NCBI RefSeq assembly: GCF_014132355.1
Contig: NZ_BLZO01000184.1
Span: 124,001-188,000 of the forward strand
DNA: 64,000 bases
Direction of reading: 5' to 3'
DNA from: Okeania sp. KiyG1
GTDB taxonomy: Bacteria > Cyanobacteriota > Cyanobacteriia > Cyanobacteriales > Microcoleaceae
Part shown: positions 21,601-29,259 of the stretch, piece by piece
Position numbering within the stretch: the first letter of the stretch is position 1
Layout: each line of letters opens with the position of its first letter
Notes under the pieces: generated by a model
Told to the model about the DNA's origin: nothing
Databases searched by the model: none
What the model saw: only the letters and a program-made list of their open reading frames with translations
Made by a program: the position numbers and the translations under genes

Positions 21601-23256
21601 TGTTACTTGTTCAAAATTTTCTTTGGGAAGGTCTATATTAACTAATCTCAGTCCTCTACGACCTGCTTGAATGGCTTCTGGATACTTTGCTTGCAGGGTG
21701 TATTGGATAATTGACAGATTATATATTTCGGCTTTTTCCATGGGAGTATGGGCATTTTGCAATATGCGTTCTATCCACATTTCAGCAGCTTCTATGTTGC
21801 CATTGAGATATTCTACTTCTGCTCTTTCTTTGTATAGAGAAAAGGTGAGTTGATAATGTTGTTGCCAGCAGTTATCGGGTAAAAGTTCGATTCCTATTTG
21901 GATGTAGCTCAAAGCTCCGGCGTAAGCTGTGGAGGCTTTGGCTTTAGTTCCTGCACTTAAATTGAGTTTTGCTAGCTCCTCTTGTTGTACTGGTTTGGTG
22001 ATTAATGTCCGACCAATATTTAGATGGTTGACTATTTCAAAAATTCTCTCTTCCCGTTGGGTGGTTGATAATTTTTCTAGAAGTAAGGTACCAATTTCAA
22101 GATGGGTGGCTTGTTTTTTTTCTTCTGTAATTAATGAATAAGCTGCTTGTTGAACGCGGTCGTGTAAAAAGCGATAGTTTACTGAAATTGTTTTCAGTTG
22201 TTTTTCTTGGTTCTGCATTCGGTGGAAAAATTTATAGGTCTGGCTTTCGGGAATGATAAATCCTTCTTGCAGTCCTCGCCACAGGTCTGTTGCTACTTGT
22301 TCCTGAGTGCTTTCGCATACTACCGCCAAGGTTCCTAAGTCGAATTGGTTGCCAATACAAGCTGCTAGTTTCAATACTGACTGGGTTGCTTGGGGTAGTT
22401 TCTGTAACCGTCCTATCATGAATTTTACCACATCGTCTGTCAGCGCCAACTGTTGTGTCTGTACCAAGTCACACTGCCAGTAACCTGCATCTGCCTCAAA
22501 TGTAATGCAGTCATCCTCATATAAACCTTTCAAAAATTGGGTTGTAAAAAACGGATTTCCCTTTGTCTTATGATATACTAACTCAGATAAAGGTAAAGCA
22601 ATATCCACAGAACACAACAACGTATCAGCAACCAAACGAGTAATATCTAACTCTTCCAGAGGTTCTAGAATTATGGTATGAATGTTAGCTCCCCGTTTTT
22701 TAATTTCATCTAAAGTCAAAATCAATGGATGAGCTGGAAAAACTTCATTATCGCGATAAGCTCCCAACACCAATAGATAACCTGTTTCCGACTCATCCAT
22801 CAACAATTTAAGTAAGTTCAGCGATGCCGAATCTGCCCACTGTAAGTCATCAAGAAAAATTACCAGAGGATGCTCTTTGGAAGTAAAGACCCGCACAAAC
22901 TTGCCAAACAGTAGATTGAAGCGATTTTGTGCTGCGCTACCAGAGAGCGGGGCAACAGGTGGTTGACAACCGATAATTCGTTCCAGCTCTGGAATTACTT
23001 CTACAATTATCTGTCCATTTTCTCCTAATGCTTTGAGAATTTTAGCTTTCCAGTTAGCTAGTTCAGCATCCGACTCTCCTAGCAACTGTCTCATCAAATT
23101 TCGGAAAGCTTGCACAAAAGCGGAAAAGGGGATATTACGATTGAACTGGTCAAATTTACCCTTGATAAAGTAACCACGCTGCTTAACAATAGGTTTGTGA
23201 ACTTCATTAACAACTGCCGTTTTCCCAATTCCTGAAAATCCTGCCACAAGTATCAT
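18670..23256 (-). CDS. AAA-TPR-GAF-histidine kinase (C-terminal part of a split multi-kinase)
   Basis: A 1528-aa protein equivalent to residues about 345-1848 of the upstream paralog. It begins exactly at the AAA motif (MILVAGFSGIGKTA), then has Walker B FLDDLQWAD, a TPR-like region, GAF, the H-box AHEINTPLG and HATPase motifs NLIHNGIQAM, DSGTGIP and GSGLGLEIV. The Ser/Thr kinase half is a separate frame at 23431-24408. The two are separated by tandem C/G-rich repeats with stops. Upstream of ATG 23256 the repeat offers AGGGGGGAGT about six bases away, which could serve as a ribosome site, so both halves may still be made. No other lesion is seen in this frame. Confidence 0.88.
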   Translation of the reverse strand: MILVAGFSGIGKTAVVNEVHKPIVKQRGYFIKGKFDQFNRNIPFSAFVQAFRNLMRQLLGESDAELANWKAKILKALGENGQIIVEVIPELERIIGCQPPVAPLSGSAAQNRFNLLFGKFVRVFTSKEHPLVIFLDDLQWADSASLNLLKLLMDESETGYLLVLGAYRDNEVFPAHPLILTLDEIKKRGANIHTIILEPLEELDITRLVADTLLCSVDIALPLSELVYHKTKGNPFFTTQFLKGLYEDDCITFEADAGYWQCDLVQTQQLALTDDVVKFMIGRLQKLPQATQSVLKLAACIGNQFDLGTLAVVCESTQEQVATDLWRGLQEGFIIPESQTYKFFHRMQNQEKQLKTISVNYRFLHDRVQQAAYSLITEEKKQATHLEIGTLLLEKLSTTQREERIFEIVNHLNIGRTLITKPVQQEELAKLNLSAGTKAKASTAYAGALSYIQIGIELLPDNCWQQHYQLTFSLYKERAEVEYLNGNIEAAEMWIERILQNAHTPMEKAEIYNLSIIQYTLQAKYPEAIQAGRRGLRLVNIDLPKENFEQVTDAELAIATETFKNLPFTSLTELPLMTQPEQKMAIKLLITLGPPTYRSHQRLWSVICAKAVNLCLKYGNTPEVGYIYPAFGGLRGYALNNYQNTDKLLDVTIELTKTFNNKSAESVAYLMIGSSLRHWSHPLKVASEDYLSSYRVGLESSNLQYAAYAFGHNMYCRFYQSIPLEKLLAEISSSLAFTQKYKNQWAIDLFIGGGMLFSELMGVRTNIVESEYLEKCRQHKNWQVICIYNILKTQLLFLYDRQSEALECCQEADAEIINVAPQGLLPYAHHLFIYALLMASLYPNATETQKLEYGEKISTYQKQLAIWAQNCPANFLHLCCLVEAEIARISGKMLEAIELYDRAITLAQENEYLQEEALGNELVAKFYLDWGKEKIAAIYMQEAYYCYARWGAKAKTDQLEQKYPQLLAPILNSKIPQSKNQMMMRKMTDTITSTSSGISESLDLASIIKASHTLSEEIELNALLSKLMYIVLENAGADAGALILDSSGSWEIAAKCDRDQCYLSTIPFDKTDNLPISIINTVKRTQQTMLINNIKQDKTFSADPYLIQQPPKSLCCTPIVNQGKLIGILYLENHLTTEAFTPERIEVLKLLTAQAAISIENARLYQRLEDYNRTLEQQVAERTEELQQNNQQLSQTLQELKTTQNELIQSEKMAALGQLVAGIAHEINTPLGAIRAAIGNTGKALEASLFQLPQLLPLLNPQQQTHCFKFLQLATNNQTSLSTREKRQIKRNVTKQLESHHITNAKQLAHLIAEAGLHDSFASQISLLQTPHGHQIVQIAYNIARLYSNSQNINNAVERASKIVFALKSYARYDHSGEKQLVQISDGIETVLELYHNYLKKGVEVIRHYQELPKILCYADELVQVWTNLIHNGIQAMDGKGKIEIQVGVENQNIVVKITDSGTGIPPEIQDKIFQPFFTTKAAGEGSGLGLEIVKKIIDKHQGKIDFESQPGKTTFRAELPIIEEGRR

Positions 23257-23430
23257 TTCTACTCCCCCCTTACGAAGGGGGGTTGGGGGGGATTCTACTC
23301 CCCTTACGAAGGGGGTTGGGGGATTCTACTCCCCTTACCAAGGGGGTTGGGGGATTTTACTCCCCTTACCAAGGGGGTTTGGGGGATTTTACTCCCCCTT
23401 ACCAAGGGGGTTTGGGGGATTCTTCCTTCT
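23257..23430. repeat. About 31-bp tandem repeats splitting a kinase gene
   Basis: About five units built on ACTCCCCTTACCAAGGGGG followed by TTGGGGGATT. On the gene strand the downstream frame is open back to a TAG at 23326-23328. The upstream frame ends at TGA 23431-23433. Confidence 0.85.
23263..23270 (-). promoter_or_regulatory. Repeat-derived ribosome-site candidate
   Basis: On the minus strand this is AGGGGGGA, six bases before ATG 23256. It could allow independent translation of the AAA-histidine kinase half. Inference from sequence only. Confidence 0.4.
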
Positions 23431-24408
23431 TCAGGGGGTCTGGGAGGGGTTGGCAACGCGCTCAAAGCCATCTAGTAACACTTGAACTTCTGATTCCCGT
23501 CCGTAAAGTTTTTCAGGAATCAGGAAGCGATCGCACACATCTCTCTCTCCCAGTTCAAATGACATCATCTTCCCTCTAGTTTCTAACTGCTCTAGACATT
23601 TCTCTAGATCGTATTTCAACCCAAAAGCACTCTGATATCGCTCCTCAGCATTTTTAGCCATCAACTTCATTACAATATCTGACAGCACTTGGGGTATCTT
23701 TTCCCCGTCCCCTAATACAGTTGGCATTTTTGCCAGATGAGAATGCACAAGTTCCATAGGGTCGCGGGTATCAAACGGTAATTTTCCCGTTAGCAGCTCA
23801 AAAAATGTTACACCAAGAGAGTAGAAGTCCGTGCGATAGTCAATACCTCGATTCATGCGTCCAGTTTGTTCGGGGGAAATGTAGGCCAGGGTTCCTTCGA
23901 GAATATTGGGGTTGATAAGTTGTTGTTGTTCTTTTGGTAGTAAAGTGGAGATGCTGAAGTCAATGAGTTTGACTAGATGAGTTTCAGGGTGGATGAGAAT
24001 ATTCGCGGGTTTGATGTCTTTGTGGATAATACGTTGTTGAGCGAGATATTGGAGAGCTTCTGCTAGTTGGATGGCTATGTGGAGAAATTCATTGAGAGAA
24101 TGGGTTTGAGTCGGCCAATGACCGGACAGAGCGATCGACCCTGAGTCGGCCATTACTAAAGCATAACCATTACTATAGGGTTCTAAGGATAAGCATTTAA
24201 CAATAGCTGAATGTTCCAGGTGACTAGCGATCGTGTATTGGTTGCGGAATTGAACCAATTCATTGAAGCTAGGATGAGGATTGCGTAAGACTTTGACGAT
24301 CGCCGGTTGCCGAGAAGTTTCTTGAATTGCTCGATAGACCAGCGTGCGTTGTCCGGCATAGATTTGATTGATTTCTTGATAACCAGCTAAGTTTAGCATC
24401 ACTATCAC
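23431..24408 (-). CDS. Ser/Thr kinase (N-terminal part of a split multi-kinase)
   Basis: A 325-aa protein with a complete Ser/Thr kinase domain: Lys in PAIVKVLR, HKDIKPAN, DFS in place of DFG, the APE-like ISPEQTGR and DYRTDFYSLG. It ends with YGRESEVQVLLDGFERVANPSQTP; in the intact paralog the YGRE segment leads into the AAA domain. The last few residues are encoded by repeat DNA. The DFS variant and the stop make it either a free-standing kinase module or half of a broken gene. Start ATG 24408. Confidence 0.85.
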   Translation of the reverse strand: MIVMLNLAGYQEINQIYAGQRTLVYRAIQETSRQPAIVKVLRNPHPSFNELVQFRNQYTIASHLEHSAIVKCLSLEPYSNGYALVMADSGSIALSGHWPTQTHSLNEFLHIAIQLAEALQYLAQQRIIHKDIKPANILIHPETHLVKLIDFSISTLLPKEQQQLINPNILEGTLAYISPEQTGRMNRGIDYRTDFYSLGVTFFELLTGKLPFDTRDPMELVHSHLAKMPTVLGDGEKIPQVLSDIVMKLMAKNAEERYQSAFGLKYDLEKCLEQLETRGKMMSFELGERDVCDRFLIPEKLYGRESEVQVLLDGFERVANPSQTP

Positions 24409-24537
24409 CAGGAATTTAGGCTAAATATATGAGTACTATCTTATCTGATTTCGATTTCAATTGCCAAACAAGTCATGGTTAGTCTGTATAATTAACTAAT
24501 TTGATCGAATTAATTATACAAATCATAAAAATATATT

Positions 24538-24621
24538 AGACATCTCCGGAGGAGTAGTAGGAAATAATTGATAATTTCTGTACGATAATTGATTTAATTT
24601 TTTATTATTGGAGATGTCTAT
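24538..24621. mobile_element. Family E MITE, minimal copy
   Basis: 84 bp bounded by AGACATCTCC and GGAGATGTCT, with ATT repeated at 24535-24537 and 24622-24624. A clean small copy. Confidence 0.8.
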
Positions 24622-24688
24622 TATTCTAAAAACATTGAATTTTAACTAGCTGTCAGCTAATAGCTTTGAGCGATCGCTTCGGATAATA

Positions 24689-24875
24689 CCAATTTTATAA
24701 GTGTTTGTTACAAATAGTAGAAGTAAGAAAGAAGAAAGAAGGAAGAAGGAAGAAGAAGTAAATATTGAAAAAAGGTAAAAACGATATAAATAACTATCTA
24801 AAATCCACGATAGTCACTATTTTTAAGCAAATCTGATAGAGTGGCACTTTTCATAGCATTCTTTTTTCAAATTGG
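24689..24875. mobile_element. IS630-derived MITE
   Basis: Starts CCAATTTTATAAGTG after TA and ends TTTTTTCAAATTGG before TA. Internal sequence parallels the copy at 8461-8669, including GTTTGTTACAAAT and GGAAGAA heptamers. Confidence 0.7.
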
Positions 24876-24882
24876 TATAATT

Positions 24883-24975
24883 ACAGGACTTACGCAGAGA
24901 CTCTACATACAGGGAGGGCAAATGCCATTCGCCCCTACAGATGGTGTGTGATTTGATATTTTGCGTAATTCCTGT
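24883..24975. mobile_element. Family F element
   Basis: ACAGGACTTACGCA and TGCGTAATTCCTGT arms with AATT on both sides. Between 24976 and 25113 lie a TAGGTTGGGTTAAGC motif and a lone family B right arm that ends at the stop codon of the TPM gene. Confidence 0.7.
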
Positions 24976-25113
24976 AATTATAATATCGTAGGTTGGGTTA
25001 AGCGGTAGCGCAACCCAAAAAACACAAAAGGAGAAAGTTTTTTGTTTGCTGGCGCAAAACTGCGTTAAGGCGGAGCGGAACGGAGTTCTATCACTAATTA
25101 TCCGGACATGATA

Positions 25114-26190
25114 TTAGTCATCAGAACCTCCACTATAACTACTATCACTTCCAGAACTACTACTGGAACTGCTACTACTATCACTGCCAGAACTACCACT
25201 GGAACTGCTACTACTATCACTACCAGAACTGCTGCTGCTAGTCACACTAGAATCACTGGAACTACTACTACCAGTTTCTCCACCACTACTACTGCCACCA
25301 CCAAAGTTTTCAGAACTAATGCTGCTAGTGGTTTCAGACCAATTAGCTCCCGATCCTCCACCATCACTACTACCTCCGCCAAAGCTAGCATCATCACTAC
25401 TACTATCATTGTCACTATCATTCGTATCTGTGGAGCTATAACTACTTCTTTGAGTGTGGTTGTCACTACCATTGTTTCTATTGGCTCCACTATAGCTACT
25501 GCGACTACTATAACTACCAGGAGTATAACTACTTCTCGACCTCTTTCTGGTATTCATGTAAATCAGAATTGTCAGAAACACCAATACCAGTAAAATAGTA
25601 ATTATGATGCCCATAATAAGTATGTTATTTTGAGAGACTGAAGTTTCAACTAGACTATAGTTCCCAGTTTCTAGGGATGTTACTAACGCTGTTGTACCTG
25701 CAACTACACCACTTTCAAATAATCCTAACTTAAATTTAAGGATAACTTTGGTATCGAGCAAGTGGCTAACTTTAGCATCTGGCAAAATTTCCTGTACTCC
25801 TTTCCCAGTTTCAATTTCCACACGGCGATCGCCCTGAGAAACCAAAAACAACACCCCATTGTCTCGATCTTTCTTACCTATTCCCCAATAGTTAAATAAC
25901 TCAGTAGCAAACTTTTTTGGAGTTGCAGCAGGTTGAGTTTCTGAGACAGTGACAACTGCAATTTCTGAACCATTGCTTGCTTCCAGGTCTGAAATCATTT
26001 TGTTGAGTTTAGCTTCTGTGTCAGTGCTGAGTATTTCAGCCATATCTGTCACCCAACCACCATAGTTTTGTCGGGGGTTAGGCACATCTTGGACAGTTAA
26101 AGCCAAAGTTGGCAAAGAATATAGCATTAATGCTAGAGATAGAGAAATTGTCCAAAAAGCACTTTTAAAGATGACTACAGAAAATTTCAT
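25114..26190 (-). CDS. TPM-domain (Psb32/TLP18.3-like) protein with Ser-rich tail
   Basis: A 358-aa exported protein. It has a signal peptide (about 1-30, ending LPTLALT), a TPM domain (about 40-180) with GWVTDMAEIL, GSEIAVVTV and RDNGVLFLVS motifs, one membrane helix (about 190-215, ILIMGIIITILLVLVFLTIL) and a 140-residue Ser/Gly/Asp-rich low-complexity tail built from repeated SSSSSGSDSS-like units. TPM proteins in photosynthetic cells help photosystem II repair and have phosphatase-like activity. The tail is far longer than in usual Psb32, so the exact function is open. The stop codon directly abuts a family B arm. Confidence 0.82.
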   Translation of the reverse strand: MKFSVVIFKSAFWTISLSLALMLYSLPTLALTVQDVPNPRQNYGGWVTDMAEILSTDTEAKLNKMISDLEASNGSEIAVVTVSETQPAATPKKFATELFNYWGIGKKDRDNGVLFLVSQGDRRVEIETGKGVQEILPDAKVSHLLDTKVILKFKLGLFESGVVAGTTALVTSLETGNYSLVETSVSQNNILIMGIIITILLVLVFLTILIYMNTRKRSRSSYTPGSYSSRSSYSGANRNNGSDNHTQRSSYSSTDTNDSDNDSSSDDASFGGGSSDGGGSGANWSETTSSISSENFGGGSSSGGETGSSSSSDSSVTSSSSSGSDSSSSSSGSSGSDSSSSSSSSSGSDSSYSGGSDD

Positions 26191-26220
26191 GTTTTTGACC
26201 TCCAGAGAGCAACATTCAAT

Positions 26221-26385
<165 letters not shown>

Positions 26386-26537
26386 TATTAAATTAATAGA
26401 CCAATCAGAAAGTAAGCAGTTTTGGTTGTACAATTCAATATATTTCTTGAAGTTGAAGGGTTATGCAATAGACCTCTGGTGAATTTGATTATGCTAATAT
26501 GTGAATATGTGAATATAATTTTAGCGACTCAAAAATT

Positions 26538-26549
26538 AAAGGAGGTGAT
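26538..26549 (+). promoter_or_regulatory. Strong Shine-Dalgarno before tnpB
   Basis: AAAGGAGGTGAT ends seven bases before ATG 26557. It fixes the tnpB start and rules out the longer upstream reading. Confidence 0.85.
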
Positions 26550-26556
26550 AGTTACT

Positions 26557-27936
26557 ATGGCCAATAGAAGATTGACTTTTCGACTGTACCCGACAAAAGT
26601 ACAGAAAGAAAAACTATTTTTAGCCAGAAAGCTACACCAACTTTTGTATAACGCTTGTGTCGCTCATAGACATTTTGAGTGGAGAAAAAACCGCTCAAGT
26701 GTAGACTACTTGACTCAGCAAAACGCATTACCAGGTTTTAGGCAGCAGTGGTCTGATTATCAACAGCTTAATCTGAGTTCATTGCAAGCAACCGTAAAAC
26801 GAGTTGACTTAGCTTACAACGCTTTTTTCAAAGGGATTAGGAAACGTCCAAAGTTTAAGCCAATTAGAAATTACTCCGGTTGGACTTACCCAGATGGTCG
26901 GCAAGGTTTTAGAGTGCAGATTGAGTGTAGCCAAAAATATACAGTCAACTGTGGATGGGTGACACTCAATGACTTGGGTATGAGACTCAGGATGCGGGGT
27001 AGGTTTAAGTATTGGGGAAAACCTACTACTTGTACTATTGTTTATCGTCCTCATAAAGATGAGTGGAATGCTTCATTTAGTATCAAGACCTCGGAACCAT
27101 TACCATTATTTGGTAGTAAGTCTCCACTGGATTATGAATCAATGGTGGCTTTTGATTTAGGATGTGAAACAGCATTGACCTGCTATGACGGGTATGGGTT
27201 CGACTCAATCAGTAATCCTAGATTTGACAGGGAGTTTGCTCCAAAAATTCAGCAAGCTTCACGTCAACTCAAAAGAAAGCAGCGACCAATTAAAGGTAAG
27301 CAAAAAGCATCAAGTAGATGGAAAAAAGCGAAGAGAAAAATCTCTAAACTCAAGGCCAAACAGTCAGCCAGAAGAAAAGATTGGCAGCACAAAGTCACAA
27401 CAGAAATTGCTAGTTGTTATGACATCGTTGTGACCGAAAAGTTAAATGTTAGAGGTATGACTCGCAAGGCTAAAAAAGGTAAACGCAAAAAGCAGAAAGC
27501 AGGTTTAAACCGTGCCTTGTTAGATGTGGGTTTCGGAGCGTTAAACCAAATGGCACTATATAAAATCCTAGCGAAAGGTGGTTTGCACATAACCATAGAT
27601 ACCAAAAAAGTCAAGCCATCTCAACGTTGCCCAAGATGTGGAACTGTTAATAAGGAATGGGCGCAATTGAGTAATCGTTACCATGTTTGTGATGATTGTG
27701 GTTTTGAGATACCAAGAGACCAAGGCTCGGTCATGGTGATGTGGAATGTTGCTGCAGATAGGCAACCGGGGTTAGGAACTGGCCTCGTTAATCGTCGATG
27801 CTCTAGCTCTACTGATTCGACCCGTAAGCATACTGGCTCGATGAGGCAACTGGGGCAGATGAAGCGATCAAAATCTCAAAATGTAGATGTTTCGGGTGCG
27901 GTTTTAGAAACCTCGCCCGTCTACACGGCGGGGTAG
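26557..27936 (+). CDS. tnpB: TnpB (IS200/IS605 family RNA-guided nuclease)
   Basis: A 459-aa TnpB. Motifs seen are the N-terminal MANRRLTFRLYPTKVQKEKL helix, RuvC Asp in VAFDLGCE, RuvC Glu in VVTEKLNVRGM, the zinc ribbon CPRCG with CDDCG, and the final RuvC Asp in PRDQGS. In the last motif the usual Asn-Ala-Ala is replaced by GSVMVM, which may weaken activity. The C-terminus ends in the typical SGAVLETSPVYTAG, whose codons run into a right-end hairpin (27909-27935) where the guide RNA scaffold normally lies. No tnpA is nearby, so this is a solo tnpB. It stops six bases before the next gene. Confidence 0.92.
   Translation: MANRRLTFRLYPTKVQKEKLFLARKLHQLLYNACVAHRHFEWRKNRSSVDYLTQQNALPGFRQQWSDYQQLNLSSLQATVKRVDLAYNAFFKGIRKRPKFKPIRNYSGWTYPDGRQGFRVQIECSQKYTVNCGWVTLNDLGMRLRMRGRFKYWGKPTTCTIVYRPHKDEWNASFSIKTSEPLPLFGSKSPLDYESMVAFDLGCETALTCYDGYGFDSISNPRFDREFAPKIQQASRQLKRKQRPIKGKQKASSRWKKAKRKISKLKAKQSARRKDWQHKVTTEIASCYDIVVTEKLNVRGMTRKAKKGKRKKQKAGLNRALLDVGFGALNQMALYKILAKGGLHITIDTKKVKPSQRCPRCGTVNKEWAQLSNRYHVCDDCGFEIPRDQGSVMVMWNVAADRQPGLGTGLVNRRCSSSTDSTRKHTGSMRQLGQMKRSKSQNVDVSGAVLETSPVYTAG
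27909..27935 (+). ncRNA. Putative omega-RNA end / IS right-end hairpin
   Basis: The C/G-rich imperfect stem around CGCCCGTCTACACGGCGGGG lies at the tnpB stop, where IS200/IS605 right ends and omega RNA scaffolds sit. Inferred from position. Confidence 0.5.
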
Positions 27937-27942
27937 TTCATA

Positions 27943-28800
27943 ATGCTAGCTAAAATCAGAGATACAGAAATCTATTTTGATGTTGAAGGTGCTGCCTTAG
28001 TGCCAGATGGGGAAAGGATGCGAGAAAAACCTGTTGCTTTTGTAATTCATGGTGGACCTGGTGCAGACCATACTTCCTATAAACCTACCTTTTCTCCTTT
28101 AAGTCAAAAATTACAATTAGTATATTTTGACCATCGGGGACAAGGGCGATCGGCGAGGGGAGCAAAAGAAACTTATACCCTCGAAAATAATGTGGAAGAT
28201 ATGGAGGCATTGCGTCAATATTTAGGGCTAGAAAAAATTGTGGTTATTGGTACTTCTTATGGAGGAATGGTTGCCCTGAGTTATGCAGTGCGTTATCCAG
28301 AAAATGTTCAATCTTTAATTGTTATTGCTACTGCTGGCAGTTCTAGATTTTTGGAACTAGCAAAAGTTAATTTAGCCAAAAAAGGAACAAAAGAACAACA
28401 AGCGATCGCTCAATTTTTATGGGATGGTAAATTTGAGAATGAAGCCCAACTGCAAGAATATTTTCAATTAATGATGCCCATGTATTCATTAACTTACAAA
28501 CCAGAAACATCAGGAAAAAGTTGGAACAGAACTATTTTATCTCCCGATGCTATTAATGTTGCGTTTGGTGGTTTTTTACGTTCTTATAATGTGCTTGATG
28601 AACTAGGTAAAATAACAGCCCCCACTTTAATCATAGCAGGAAAACATGATTGGATTTGTCCTCCAGAATTGTCAGAAGAAATTGCTACAGCTATTCCCCA
28701 TGCAGATTTAAGAATCTTTGAAAATAGTGGTCATTTAATCAGAGTTGATGAACCAGAAGCGCTTATGGATGCAATAATTGGGTTTTTGGTTTACAAGTAA
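27943..28800 (+). CDS. Alpha/beta hydrolase (proline iminopeptidase-like)
   Basis: A 285-aa alpha/beta hydrolase. It shows the oxyanion motif HGGPGADH, the nucleophile elbow GTSYGG (Ser), the acid in AGKHDW and the catalytic His in NSGHLIRVDEP. HGGPG and YFDHRGQGRS fit the proline iminopeptidase group, but substrate could be an ester or amide. The start lies six bases after the tnpB stop, with GGCGGGG as a weak ribosome site, so transcription may depend on the insertion element. Confidence 0.88.
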   Translation: MLAKIRDTEIYFDVEGAALVPDGERMREKPVAFVIHGGPGADHTSYKPTFSPLSQKLQLVYFDHRGQGRSARGAKETYTLENNVEDMEALRQYLGLEKIVVIGTSYGGMVALSYAVRYPENVQSLIVIATAGSSRFLELAKVNLAKKGTKEQQAIAQFLWDGKFENEAQLQEYFQLMMPMYSLTYKPETSGKSWNRTILSPDAINVAFGGFLRSYNVLDELGKITAPTLIIAGKHDWICPPELSEEIATAIPHADLRIFENSGHLIRVDEPEALMDAIIGFLVYK

Positions 28801-28836
28801 TATCATGTCCGATAGCATTGGTATAATTATATCACT

Positions 28837-29082
28837 GTAAGCATTCAGCTATTAGCAGTCAGCTATCAGCAAACCCTAATTATTCATTACTTCTAAGATT
28901 TAGGGAGGGAACTTTAACAGTAACTTTTATTCTGTCTCAATTTCTCAATTATTTTTACCTTCCCCAAAATTAATAGCTGAAGTTCGCAGTTCCGACCATA
29001 GGAGGCTAGCTGAAGTTCGCAGTTCCTCCGACAGGAGGCTAGCTGATGGCTGTTTGCGCAGCATTCCGGAGGAAATGCTTAC
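28837..29082. mobile_element. Family H MITE with 8-bp target duplication
   Basis: Bounded by GTAAGCATT and AATGCTTAC, flanked on both sides by ATATCACT. Internal copies of GCTAGCTGAAGTTCGCAGTT. Three other copies occur at 42558, 61455 and 62494. Confidence 0.88.
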
Positions 29083-29259
29083 ATATCACTTACGCAAATT
29101 CTTAGACAATAGACATAGGCGTGAAAATCAAAAATAAAATCAATTATTATCCATAAATTATCAATTATTCCCCTCCACGGTCGGGGGAGGGGCGAGGGGT
29201 GGGTTCCCTGTTCCCAGCTCCGGTGTTCCCTGTTCTCTCTTTTCTGGAGATGTCTAATA

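Noticed and set aside
25108-25593. Thr/Ile-rich open frame on the plus strand
   Set aside because: It is the antisense of the Ser-rich repeat tail of the TPM gene; composition comes from the repeat.
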